DNA from: Formicarius rufipectus
Lineage: Eukaryota; Chordata; Aves; Passeriformes; Formicariidae
NCBI GenBank assembly: GCA_013399695.1
Contig: VXAU01003995.1
Location: 1,483,679 to 1,547,678, forward strand
Direction: 5' to 3'
DNA length: 64,000 bases
Below the pieces are notes generated by a model that was not told the origin of the DNA, made no database searches, and was given only the letters and a program-made list of their open reading frames with translations. Made by a program: the position numbers and the translations under genes. This document shows positions 36,701 to 50,000 of this stretch, piece by piece (position 1 is the stretch's first letter; each line of letters starts with the position of its first letter).

Positions 36701-39700
36701 CTGTGAACATAAAAAACACAACAATAAATAAAGCAATGTACTTATAGGCATTTGTATATCTATATGCATGACTAAACAAATCAGATGTCCCATTCTGCTT
36801 TCTTCCTGTATTCTTTTTTTTACTCTTTTAAATTTGTAGAATAATTTGTACAGATTCCTTTGTGCATGGATAAAGGAAAGTTCCCAATGCAAAACAGCTA
36901 GGTTGGTAATAAAAATCACTGGTACAGGAATTCAGTGAAGGACATAAGTAAAAGCATTATCACAAAGCCAAGCACACCACTCTGCCTGAGAAGTGCAGAT
37001 TCTCAGGACTGAGCAGGAAAAAAAAATTGCAGAGCAGCTGCCCTGTGAAACCATTAGTCCCATGATGCAACAGGCAATAGCAATGGTAGTTCCGTTCCAT
37101 GTTATGGATAGAATGTAGAGCTTGAATGGGTGTCCAGAAATCTACTCTGGAAACAAAGGGAGATATGAGCAAGTTCTCTGTCCCAGGTCTCTGTCAAACA
37201 TCTCCAAAAAAAAGGAGACCCTGCAACATTTCTTAATATGCTGCATTAAGTTTTGCTGCCAATTAAGTTCTTCCTTTATATTTCCCTCATTGTCCAGAGA
37301 CAATAAAGTGATTTAATTTCTCCTATTATTTATTTTTATTAATTTTTATTTAAATCATCATCATTCTTTCTCTTTTTTCCCCCCCTCAAAGTAAGAAGCC
37401 TGGTATCTTTACATTCCCTGTCCTCTAACCATTCACTTTCTGAACACTGTACTGCTCTCTTGGTCTCCTCTGGTCTCAATCTGTCTCCAGGTTTGAGAAA
37501 GTGATATGCCTATAGCTGCACATAGAGTTGCTATACTTGAAGCCTCAACAGTTTTGTCTAAACAATAATTATTTTCCATTACTGACCCACAGCTAGCAGA
37601 CCAGCTAATGTATCACAGAGAAAGATTTGTCATTTTGTTTTCTCATGAACAGCTAGAAATATAATGCAATGTGATTTGGTTTTCTCTCACAGAGCTGTCA
37701 TGCTAAGTGGTAGTTATTCTTTACTTCTTACTGCTCATTTCTTCCCTCTTTTCCAAGTGCAGTACTTCACAACATCAGTTTTATAATAGAGATTCTAAAA
37801 CTTTTCAGTATTTGCAAGTGTTGGATTTGAAGTCTGATTTCTTTCAGACGAAGTTTTTCCAATATCTGTCTAGACTCATACACATTCTTCTTTCTCTAAT
37901 TAACATTAATGGGCTCAATATAGATCCATGTGTACTCCTTGGAATAGTCTCTTGGTTCAGCAGTAAGATGTTGAAAGCTACTTGGTGAGTGTAGTTTTGC
38001 AACCAGCAGTGTGCCCTCTCTAATGGATGATGCCTCACTTGCTTATAAAATGTCAGGAAGAACTATAAAGGAATGGCCTGAAAATGAAAGTCAAAATCAA
38101 TTATTTTTTCTTGGCTACAAGGCCAGTTACACTGAAAAGGAAGAACAATGAAAGTAACACATCTAATACGAAGCTCTTCATATACACCAGATCCTCAAGG
38201 TAAAATCCACCTTCAAACTGCAAAAGTACAAGCAGGAGTAAACAAAAGCTTCTCTGGGATGTACTTTACTTCCTGCACATTTAGAAGAACTCTATTTACA
38301 CCAATGTGTGTGTCCATAAATGCAAAACTCTGATCACTTCATGCTCCTATGGGTTTCAGGGCACCTTCCTTCTCTGCAGTGGACAGAGAGCTGTTCTGCC
38401 TTTACCATGTTGGACTTTCAGAGGCACACATAAAGCTGGAGCTTTGCCTCACCTGGCGGTGATAGTATTTTGGTCACAGGCCCAGGATTGCATTACCAGT
38501 GTGAAATTTTGGTTGTCCCTACTATGTGCATCATGGAAACTATTACAGCATTTCCAGCACTTCTGTAAAACAGCGAAATTCCATGCCATGGTTCTGCATT
38601 ACCGTTTCTGCATCTGCTGTCATGACCAGAGATCATACTGAGTACAGAGTAAAACAAAAACAAATACACAGCCCCAGCACATAAAGGCAAGAGAGCTGAG
38701 ACTTTGTCTCATTTAAAAATATAAACTGAAGTATTCCTTAGAGCTCTGTTGTGATGAATATGCAAGAAACTATGATCACTACATAATTTCTGCAGATTTC
38801 CTCACAGGTGTATGCAGTCACACAAGTCAGAATTAGATCAAACAATTCTGACTGCCCCAGTTCCTTTAAAAGGACCAGATATGGTGGCTTCCTCTAGCAG
38901 GAAATGGCAGGGCATCTCGCAACCAGCTCTGGGTCCAATGCAGCACCAACAGGCACGTTTTGGAAATACATTTCATCGTGGGAATTCCATGTATTGAGCT
39001 TCCCTGGCTCAACATAAAAGAAAAAGCCACACCTAAGGCACAGAAGGTATTTTGTACAAGATATCTATCCCCCAAGTTGGCAGGATAGAAGAGAGAGCTC
39101 TCTCTGCAGACAGTGGGAAAGAAAACTTGTATTAGAAGCAGACTGAGACTTCAGAGATGCTGTTCATGCAACAGCCCAGGATACAATTCAGGATGTACAC
39201 AACAATGATGGCAACCAGAGCATTCCTTTATGAGTCAGATAAGGCAAACTCTTGAAACACAGACCACATGCAGAGGGGAGCTTGAGTATGTGCCTGAATG
39301 CAAACAAATACCAAGTAATACCAATAATACCAAACACTGTACTGTTTACTGGATCTCTGCATGCGTGTGAGAAAAAGGGATTTGGGCAGAGTTCCAGCAA
39401 CCAGTTGAATGATCAGCATCTTTCTGTGTCTATCATCCCTTGCTTGATAATGCAGAATAGGAGCCAATTATTGCTGTTCCATAGCAGGAGTGATCTGCAC
39501 CCTGGGGGCAAGTGCTGTGCAGGAATGGCACTGCTTGCTACAATGTGAGCTCACATCAGCATTAGTCTTGCAATGGGCACATGCACCAGCCTGCACAGCC
39601 TCAGAGAATTATTAAGAGTATTGCTACTGTCAATTTACCAGCATCATCTGCTTGTTTTTCTCTGTATTTATGGTTTATTCATGGAGTAAAGGACAGTAAT

Positions 39701-40693
39701 GCAGTGCAATTATACATAAACTAAGCTACTTCTACAAAGAAGTGCAAAACGTACTTTTTCTATATTGAACTACCTTTGTTGGTGATGTTCCTCCCTGACA
39801 GGCTCGTGGAAGAGGATCATGAATTTGGTTTTTTCTCTTTTAAAAACATGTAGCATATCCAAACCCATATCCATTCCTGTATTCGCACTTCAGTCTAAAA
39901 ACTACATAGTATTTATGGTAATTATAACAAAAATAATACTGGCAAGGCCTGAAAAAGACTCTACTAAAGAAAGAAAATTATTCTACTATTAACTATGGGC
40001 TTTTTCTTTTGTGACATATATATCCAGTAACTGATTTTTGTGCTGGTTTTGATCAGTTTTTATGCTGTCTTTAATGTAGTTAAATACTGCTTAGAGGAAG
40101 GGTACTTACTAACTATCACTGGATATTACTCCACACCAGACTATAGTCCCACTCTGACACTGTCTGCTATTTATTCTCAGCTAAAGGGCAAGTAACCAAT
40201 CAAATCTAACGTGTCAGTCAGCCAAAACCTAAGATGCATGTTCCACCTGTCCCCAGAGGTCATTCCTGAGTAGAAATGAATCTTTCCAAAGGGGTGAGAA
40301 ATAAAAGAAAAATGGGAGAGAACAGGAACATCCTGACGTGGTAAGTGAGAGCTTTGAAAGAAAAACAACTTAGAGGTAATTAGGTTCCTTTTTATATTAA
40401 CCTCACTCTTCCATTAGTCTAGATCTATTTGTCTGCTTGGGGCTATGCAAGAGAGGGGAAAAATGTGTTTTTAAAATTAGCAAGAGGAGATAAAACTGCT
40501 GACAGAGGAAAAAAGAGGTCTGAACACAAGAAAACTACATCAGGTGTCAAGAATACTACATCACTGGCAGTTCAAGGCATTACTAAACCCCTACTTCAAT
40601 CACAGCAATTTTGTAAAGAATTTTCCTTTCTAAACCACAACTATTCAGGTCGAAATCAGGTGCCAATAAGGACTTCTAGGTTATCTGTCACTG

Positions 40694-40716
40694 AAAACAA
40701 AACAAAACAAAAAAAA
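40694..40716. repeat. (AAAAC)n simple repeat
   Basis: Three AAAAC-type units followed by an A run. Low-complexity intronic sequence. Confidence 0.85.
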
Positions 40717-41684
40717 GCTTGCTGATTCTCTGCTTAGACTATACATAGCCCATGTCACCTGGGCCAAAGGGCCCAGAAATGGGATTTGAAGAGCCATCCT
40801 GCTCAAGCTTAAAAACACTCCTTTGAGTGCACTATTGCCAGGTCCTCTGAACATCACCTAAGTAATACCAATTTGTGCCCTGTGCAACGACACAAATCAT
40901 TGCAGGTGCTTTGGGAGAAATAAATCTGGAGAGACTTGCACATGAGTGAGAGACCTCCCTGCCTCCTCCTGTTGGTTAGATGCAGCACGCTGAGCTGTGT
41001 GTCCAGGAGCAGAGTGGCTGCCTCAGGCCCTCCCCTGAAGTTTGTCACCATTTGGTCATGCTCTGGGGTTTGCTCTGCCTTTACACCAGTGCTTGGCATC
41101 GGCACCTTTCCCTGGTGAGAGAACACACCGGGACAAATTAATTCGTGCGGGGGCTTCAGAAAGACTCAGGTGTCATACAGTAAAATACCTTATCTTGTGA
41201 TAACTAAAAAGGGTTTCAAGAGGACAGCAGCACTGCCCAGATCCCAGGGTAGATAGATGCCCTCTTTATACAAATAAATGCATTGATTTATAATGCATTG
41301 TTAAACTTGAATGATCATCTCTGTTGGTAGGGTTGGCTTGTTTAACCCGTTGTCTTTAAAAAATATATTGTCCCCCAGTGCGGCCTAATTAAGGGGTTTC
41401 TAAACAAAATAAATTGAAAAACAAGGTGGAGAACAGGTGATTAAGTACTCAGGGTAGTTGTGCCCAGACTTTCACGGTGGGAATGTGAACTATTTTGTTC
41501 CAGTGGCCTGCAAAGGTGATTTAATGACCATTTAGTGTGTGTGGCAGGAGGTGAGGTCAGGCTGCTGTGCATTTTGGCTGAAACCTTCAGTGGCAACTTC
41601 TTCAAGAGCAGTCAAGACCACGTATTAAACCTGACTGGGAGCAGGAGCTGGTGCTAGGGACAGTAGGGAAAAGGCACAGAGCAC

Positions 41685-41709
41685 TCTGGATCAGCACTGC
41701 TGATCCAGA
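41685..41709. repeat. Perfect 12+12 bp inverted repeat, 1-base centre
   Basis: Arms TCTGGATCAGCA (41685-41696) and TGCTGATCCAGA (41698-41709) are exact reverse complements around a single C. The pairing stops immediately outside the arms. No transposon termini or matching copies were noticed nearby. Confidence 0.95.
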
Positions 41710-43257
41710 AGGTGCTTGGGTGGGAGGTTTTTAGCTACTGGTTAAATGTCTCCAAGTTGTTATTTCAGTTCCCACTTGACATGCAAGTGCAGTCTAATTA
41801 AAGCAGCAGGAATGAGATCTGCGTGTTCCGAAATTCACATTTTGATTCTGCCTTTCCCTCCCTGTCCCCAGTGGTTCCTTCCCTGAGATGTTACAAAAAA
41901 AGTCATCTGTCCTGACCATATTCAGCTGAAATTGTCAGGGAAATTTGGCAAGTAAGATGCAATTACTTATGTAGACATTTGTTCAGGAGACTGGAATTAG
42001 CATACTTGTCCTAAAAACCTCAATCAGAGGTGAAAAGTCTCCAGGGGGAAAGGACTAAAATGGCAAGCAAAAGCCAGGGTATGTGCTGGTGGGCAAAGAG
42101 CAATCATTTCATTTGGGGCAGCTGTCCTGTGCTGAAGTTTGGGGTTCACACGCATAAATTATGGTCATGAATTAATTTATGGGTGAGCTGAGACTCCTTT
42201 GCATTCACATAGGGTAAATACAAGAGAAACTAAAGCCACCTGATTTTCTCTCATCTCTGAATTTATGTCTGGGGATTGCACATGTGAAAAAAGAGACTCA
42301 GCTGTCCAGCTAAAGGCGCAGTTAGTATCTTTGTTAAAATTAAAATTTTGTTTAAAAAAGTTTAAAACTAAAGAAGTCTAAGAGAAAATATAGAACAAAT
42401 GCCAAAAACCTTTTCAGCAAGAGCCAATGAAGACCAAGGAAAGAGAACAAAGTTACTTTTGCAGAAATCTTTGGTATTAAACCAACATTTAAAGCCATGT
42501 GTGTGCATTTCTGCATATGGAAGCAAGAGCACATGTACATATATCAACTACCTTTACTTGAGACCACACTGACATTAACAAAACATGCATCAAAACATTA
42601 ATATGACTGGCAGAAACTCTCACTGGCTTCCTGCACTATGTGCAGAACTGGGCTATGTCTCCCTCCCACACACTATTTATGCACTCTGAAAAGCTAATTG
42701 TAACTCTTTCAGCATTGTGCATCTAGCTGGTCATGCAGAATTCTTATCTCATTCAGTGCACTCCATGCAAAACAGGCATTTTAAAAACCTACAACTTCAA
42801 CCACACTTCAGCCTCTTTTAAAGTGTGCAGTGGTCTGTGCACACTCCAGTGTGCTGACCTGATGTGCTCATTTCTGACTTGATACGTAGTCCAGTGCACA
42901 CTTACAAGATATAAGGCGGATTTTATTGTTGCTAACAAAATGAAAAAAAGTTATATGCCTGAGAGACAATATGAGGATTTGACATAAATGCAAGAGGAGG
43001 ATTACAGCAGTTAAATGGTAACATCAGATCCAAATAAAAGAGATTAATTTTTTTATGGTTTAACATAGAAATTTATGCTAGGCTATGTACAACTAGGATA
43101 TGCTGGTCTGATATGGGAATGACTTGAGAACACATCTAAGGGTCGTTTTTAACCAAGATTTGAATAAAAAAAAATTCTCATGGAGAAAAATAAAGGAGAT
43201 GGATCTGCAAAAATTTCTTTCCAGTGAAGAAATTTCACTTTCATCTGAAGTGAACCT

Positions 43258-43556
43258 ACAAGAAAGATGGAGGGCAACTTCTTACAAAAGCAAGGAATGA
43301 CAGGACAAGGGAGAACTGTTTCAAAGTGAGAGAAAATTGGTTTAGATTATGTATTGGAAAATAGTTCTTTACTGCAAGGGAGGTGAGGCACGGAGCAGGT
43401 TGCCTATCCCTGGATGAGTTTAATGCCAGGTTAGAGCTCTGAGCAACCAGGTCTAGTGAAAGGTGTCCCTGTCCATGGCAGGGGGGTTGGAATGAGATGA
43501 TCTTCAAGACTCATTCAAACCTAGGCCATACTGTGATTCTGTTCTATGATTCCATA
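43258..43556 (+). mobile_element. CR1 LINE, 5'-truncated 3' end
   Basis: Plus-strand order matches a CR1 tail: a region like CTTCTTACAAAAGCAAGGAATGACAGGACAAGG, a degraded ATTCTTTACTG-type segment, GGTGAGGCAC, GCAGGTTGCC, CCAGGTCTAGTGAAAGGTGTCCC, CATGGCAGGGGGGTTGGAA, and a terminal TGTGATTCTGTTCTATGATTC. The terminal 8-bp repeats are the CR1 hallmark. It is antisense to RELN. Confidence 0.93.
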
Positions 43557-44611
43557 ATCATGACCTGTATTACAGAGGATGGATCTAAGCTTACAGCACT
43601 GGAGGCAGAAGGGTACACAGACATCTCCAACCCCTACACTCTACAATTTATAAGAACTTGCTTTCGCCATCCTGAAGAACACCAAAATTTTGTTTGGCTT
43701 CAAGGTGCAAGTAAAAAAAGTGGATATAGTGTAACAGTATATATGCCCTATAAAAGAGGTAAAAAGTAAAAAATTACCATTTAAAACTGAATATAAACGT
43801 TTTCATCCTCTTTTCACTGGTATCTCAGAGACTAGAAAGATGTGAATTTTTAAAAATTCTATCTAGTTCTATGTGACTGGAATGATTAGAGCTTCTTGCT
43901 GACCAAAAGCAGATTAGGACAATATTTTCTCCTCAGCTACAGGAAATTCAGTATTTTCATTAGTATTTTGCATTGTGTGATTATAAAGGAAAGCAAATTC
44001 TATTTTTTCTGTACTTGAAATAAAGGGTTATTGCAGTGGCATCTGCCAAGCAGACAGCTCATATAAATAATAGAACAAGCATCCATTGTCTCTCCAGTGA
44101 CACAGTGCCAACAACTAGGTCTCTGTTTTCCACCTTTTTCAGTGGTTGGGAGAGGACGCTGTCCTTGTCATATGTTTTGCAATCTATTGTACTTTATTAT
44201 CTAGTGAAACATGGATTGAATGAATGTTAGGTTTTCTGATTTTAAATTGAGTATTTGTGACATTTTAAATCTATATTTAACCCTAAACTAATGAATATAT
44301 TACATCCATGTATTACATATATTTTTGGTATTAAAAAAAATACTGTTTTTCCCAAATTTTACTTCTGTAGTCTTTTAAAACCTGTAATTGATCAAGATAT
44401 TATTCAATCACCTAAATTATCCTAATAACAAAATCTTTGCCTTTTTCTGTATCACAAGAAGAAATGCTGCAGTTACTGTGGATTTTAAAATTCTTGGAAC
44501 CTCTAAATGAAAACAAATGGACTGGCAGTCATTTCCTATAAGCTTCTACAACAACCCTTTTCTTAACAACATGCACTAGTTAAGTTTGGCAGAGTTGATC
44601 AGCCGGGGTAA

Positions 44612-44896
44612 GTTCAGCAGAGACCACCAGGATAGTTTGGGTTGGAAGATGTGCTCTGCAGGGAGAGACTGAGGGACCAGAGCTGATTCAGCCTGGAGAA
44701 AAGATGATTTTGGGGGGACCTGGCAGCAGCCAGCCTTGGGAAGTTGTACAGTTCCTTTCCATTGCTGCTGAATTTTAAGACCAGACCGGACTAAAGTCTT
44801 GAGAAACCTGGTCTGACCCTCCTTAGAGCAGGATTTTGGACTAAAGACCTCCTGAGATCTCCTCCAGTCTAAATTTTACTGCAGACCCATGATTCT
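44612..44896 (+). mobile_element. CR1 LINE fragment with internal decay
   Basis: Recognisable CR1 blocks in order on the plus strand are GTTCAGCAGAGACCACCAGG, GCTCTGCAGGGAGAGACTGAGG, TTCAGCCTGGAGAAAAGATG and GGGGGGACCTGGCAGCAGCC. They are followed by a diverged middle, then GAGATCTCCTCCAGTCTAAAT and a terminal CATGATTCT. It looks older and more rearranged than the copy at 43.3 kb. It is antisense to RELN. Confidence 0.8.
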
Positions 44897-46403
44897 AAAG
44901 TTTTTCACGTCAGGTAAAAGCAAAGAAATGAAAGCAAGATTGGCATTTAATCATATTAATCAACACTTATTTTGATAACTGATTTAACCAGTTCATTATG
45001 TTTAACACTTCACAAAAGGACCTGTGATACTGATCCTTCCTATCCATGAGTTTATGTCTGGGTATATCAAGAGTATCAAAGCAGAAGTGCCAGGGGTTTT
45101 ATATGATTCCAGAAAATCAGGAGTTTAAAGGTAGTCGATGCCCTGGGATTTTCTGATGCAATACATTTTTACATGGAAGCTGATAATAAATAAAATATAA
45201 GCTAATACATGAAAACTTTAAAACATTTAAAATCAATACAGCAAAATCTGAAATAACGTATGAGTAACTACGATAAACAACTTTGGTTTTAAAAGATCCT
45301 AAATAATGGGGAAAAGGATGATTTTAAGGCCACCTTTTCAGTTCACTGCTCTCAAGCCATCTGTACCGCTACCCATTTCCCAGATAAGGTTTCACCAGTC
45401 TACTCTAACCTGCTTCAGCTTCCCACTGCTCCCAAAGGACACTGCCAATAGCTGTGGATGAGCTGGACTGTATGAGAATCTGGAACCTTAACCCCTCTTT
45501 TTGCTTTGCAGCCCACACAGAGTAATTCTTAATAGCCAAATTAACCTCCTTTCTTAAAAAACATTAATTTTAACAGTAATTGTAGAGATGCAACTGGTGC
45601 ATCCACAATGTGCAAATCAGTTTGCAAGGGAAGGATAAAACCTGTCTCTTTAGTCTAATGCTACAAACTGTAACATCAAAAATCAAAATTTTCACAGGCT
45701 GCACTCCACTCCTTGTCTACTGTTCCTTTGCACTCTTCTCACCAACGTAAATCTTTTCAAAGGACTGAAAAACAAATGAAACACGCTAATTTTTTAAAAA
45801 CTGATCAAAATCAAACTAAGAGAGACCCCGATACAGTTGTTATTGAAGAACTGTTATTCTCTCCTTATTCTCACTTGGCTCCTGCTTGCTGGGTATATGG
45901 TGGAGCCCTGGAAAAAAATGCAGGGTCACTAATCATACAAAGGACAGATACTTCTTCTGCATGATTTTTAATTTTCAGTCAATTTATGAGTTGGAATAAA
46001 ACATGCATCCCTGACGACCATACTAGCTTACAAATAGAAATAGGCAGGTGAAATACTACATTAGGAGAACAATTAATTCATCAGCCACTGAAAGAATAAA
46101 GAATTTGTGAAGTATCACATAACTCCAGATGAAAGAAGCAATTGGAACAGCATCACGTACACAGCATACACCAGAAAGACTAATACTGAGGCCTGGCATC
46201 AGGAGCAGGAGCTGGATGTACTGGGGAAGGCTAGGAGATTATCTGGGGACCTTAGAGGTATTGAAGGTGAGGTTGAGATGTGTGAGGCCCCCTGGAAATA
46301 GTGTGGTATGGGTGCTATGGGGATTTACTGTCCAAAGATGTAGGAAATTTGGATTCTTGGATCCTGTTGCTCACATCACAGTTAAGCGTTTCTTCAACAC
46401 AGA

Positions 46404-46418
46404 TTTTTTTTTTTTTTT
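46404..46418. repeat. 15-base poly-T run
   Basis: Homopolymer in intron. On the RELN strand it is poly-A. No retrocopy body was recognised next to it. Confidence 0.9.
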
Positions 46419-46876
46419 CAGAGATGCCCATTTGAGTACTGCCTAAAGGTCTGGATTAATAGATACTCAGAGATCTGGATACCTAAATTCTATCCAACCC
46501 TTCCCACCTCAACTAGAGAGATCAAATAAAGACAGATTTAAAAGAGAACAAACTCTTCTCTGTGTCCTCCCACAACAGGTCCTGTCCTTCAGTCATGCTT
46601 TCCAACCAGGAACTTCCACCACCTTTTAGGGCTGAGCAAAGCCCCTGTGCTGCCCTTGCAGGGTGTCAGCAATGGCTCAGCATCCCTGCGTGCTGACTTG
46701 TGCTGTGGATGGGAGCTCTGTGCCTGTGAGGTGGCAACTGAGGCAGGACCCAACCTCTGCCTCTGCTGCCAGCACCAAAATGAATTCAGCTGCTTCTGAA
46801 GCACGGACAGAGCTTTTTCTTCCTCCACCCAGGAGATCATGGTCTGCTCACACAGACCCACCTTCACACCTCAGAG

Positions 46877-47036
46877 AGGATCATTAGAAAATCCAGGCTG
46901 GAAGGGACCTCAGTGGATCTCCAGACCAACCTTCCACTCCAAGCAGGGTCAACTACACTAATCAAACCCACACAGCCCTGCTATGCCTTTCACCACATTG
47001 CCTAACAACATGTCCAGGCTCACAGTTCTGGTATTT
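46877..47036 (-). mobile_element. CR1 LINE fragment, short 3' end
   Basis: The plus strand reads antisense CR1: GGCTGGAAGGGACCTCAGTGG, an ATCTCCAGACCAACCTTCCA segment, AAGCAGGGTCAAC, and further on ACATGTCCAGGCT. The sense strand is therefore minus, matching RELN. The exact left and right ends are uncertain. Confidence 0.75.
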
Positions 47037-50000
47037 GTGACTCTTTTTGCATAATAAAATACTAATAAGGTTATCAAAATTACATTAAACAAAAACTGCT
47101 CAGTAAACTTCACCTTGAATTGGTTAGTCACTTGACACAGGCATAAATACTCTCAATTTACAACTCATTTGGGTAGCAGCCTCCCATGTAATATACTGTT
47201 CCAACAATAATGAGTTTGAACTCATGTTTCTCACTAGAAAATAATCCATGATTTGTCTTACTCAGAAGTAAATTACTTGCTAAGTTACATTGCCCTAATA
47301 TCTCCTTTTGATACGGTGTGGACAATAATTCTTTAAGCCCATTATTAAAAAAGACATCAAACTCTAAAACTCTTCTCTTAAAGTAAAGTAATAATGAAGA
47401 GATTTATAACTCTAGCCTCGAAACAAACCAAAGTAACAGGGAATCTAAGCAACAACATACACACTTCCAGGATAGATGGTTGCTCTGGGTTTTTATTACT
47501 AACTAATTTTTCCTCTGAGCACAGATTTGTTTTCAGAAATCTTTGGCAGAATGAGCACAACACTAGAATGAATCTTTGTAGGAAAATATCCTGTTAATGT
47601 TCTGAGACTCTTTAGCACAGTCCCAACACTGGATTCCCTGTGTCCCAATGAACAAAAAATGGCCATACTGGGTGAAATGCAACCAGACTTCTACTCTTCA
47701 TTTATTTCCTAATGACAGTTTCCAATCAAAAGGAAGACATTGGGAATTCAGTTCAGTAATGTTGCCAGGAAGGTGAACTTCTCAAAAACACACAAGTAGT
47801 TATTGCTTTGTTACACGAACTATTGCTTGAGAGCTCAAACTCTCATGTCTGGAATCCCAAATTCCAAATATTTCAGATGAAGGCATTCATTGGAGACTTG
47901 CACATCTGGTGCTGTGTACAACAGAGTGGTGCTGGAAATTAGAGAAATTCATCTGTAATTTGTGTTGCTAAGAAGTTTATGTTTAATTAATAAAACATCA
48001 AACTTGAGCTAACACAACGACAAAAGAGGATCTCTTCTCATAACTGATATTCTAGCGGGGTTTTCAGACTATCACAGTTTTTAAGATTTTTTGGAAAATA
48101 CTGCATCAAGTAAACAACAACAAAAAATGCAGGTTTGTTCTTGCAAATCTCTCCTCTTTGTCTGAGGAACTTTGGGTAGTAGGTCCACCGCCACATTTAG
48201 TACAGTACCCTGTAACCTTAGGGAAAAGACACTTCCCATAAGCTGCTTGGGATAAATTCACAAGTGTCAGGGTAAATCAGACAACTATTCTAAAATCTTG
48301 GCTTCTCTGATTAGTCCCTTTGGCAAAAATATCCAAAGTATTGGCTCAAGATAGAGTCCCCTGGGACTGGGAAGCAGTGATGTCCCATCCCTGAGTTTAA
48401 TCTTCCTAATGCTGTCTAAGTAAAACTGACCAGACTTCTGACCATTGCTGTTATGGATGGATTCTTAACAGATACTAGATTTGATGGAAGGTACTCCAAG
48501 GTACATAAAGGTATTTCTCATATAATTATCAATTTCCCATTTGGAGTGGTCACCAAATATCTGTTGATCTCTGGAACAAAAAAATAAATCCCCGGTCTGC
48601 ACAGAGAGCGGATGAAATCTTGAAAAACTACAATGGGAAAACAAAATACCATAAGTGAGAAGGTACCTTGTCCCTATGGATGGGATGGATGTGGCTGTGA
48701 GTCAGAAGACTTGAAGCAAGACCCATGAGACAGATGGGAGGAATAGCAGTAAAGTGTTAAGTGGTAAAGGCATGTGGATGACAGAGATACAATTATCAAT
48801 TTAGAAGAAAACAAGACATATCCGAGAACAGCATCTAAAAACAATGCTGTAAAAATAGAAGCACTAACTATGCAGTACCACTTGTTTGGCACATACTAAG
48901 AAAACAGGCAGACTTCATCAACTGGCAGAGATAACTCTATGTTATTCCAGGATGAAGACTGTAAAAAACAATATATTACAAACAACAAATAAAATATTTT
49001 AAAATACAGCTGGTGATGTACAGCTTTTAGCTTCCAGGTGCATCCATTTCTGAGGATCCCTTCATTGAACAGCTCAAAGTAAGTCTGAATTCCTTGCATG
49101 ACATTACTACCAACTTCCTTTTACTTATTTATTGATGTGAGCTCAATCCCTTGTCTTAATTCAAACTAAAGACCTGGATATTTATTAATAATACTCAGTG
49201 AATGCATATTAGCATGTACCTTTTCCTTCAGAATTTAAAACGGTGTACTTATTTCTATATCTCAATATGTTTCCACCTAAACATTTTTCTGGCTATATTA
49301 CTGATTTTGTGTAACATATATGAAAAATTATACTTCCTAAACTAAGAGAAATAGAAAACATAATAATTATTTTCAGATATATTTAGCAAGCCAGAGCATG
49401 AGTATTATGCAAGTTTCCATTCACAGATCTTTTCATATGGGCTTGCCCCTAAAATTTTCATGTTGTCTTTCTGCAGGGAAACACCTTACTTTTTTGCAGC
49501 TGTGAATAGTGATGGGTAAAGTTTTCTTCAATATTTGTCCTGCTGTTATTTGGTCTTTTGAGGAGTTTACCAATAAGAACATAGTAAAGAACTTTCATCT
49601 GTTTGTTTTAGGAAGCAAGATTGAAACCGTTCTTTTTCTTCCAGAATACTTCATATGCTTCATTATGTACAATAAAAGACATTAAATTTCAGAAAGTATT
49701 TGCTTTTCAAATGCTAAGCCTTATTATTTAGAGCATAAATATTGGTCCTGTTGAATTGTATTTTAAATGAACTGCACCTATATTTCTTAATAGTCTCTTT
49801 AGAACACTATTCATGGTTTCAAAAAACATCCATATGAATTAACATTTCTGAAACTTCTATCAAAATAAATAAGAAAATGACATTTTAATTTTGGGGACTG
49901 TACTTTAAAAAAAAGATCCCATTTAAAGTCTTGCATTCCTGAACTCAGGAATCCATGTCTGCATTCCCAATGTCAGATACGATGCTGCTTCCTGATTTTA

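Noticed and set aside
43497..43769. 90-codon plus-strand frame beginning in the CR1 tail.
   Set aside because: It starts inside the CR1 non-coding 3' end and runs into unique intron, with no protein resemblance.
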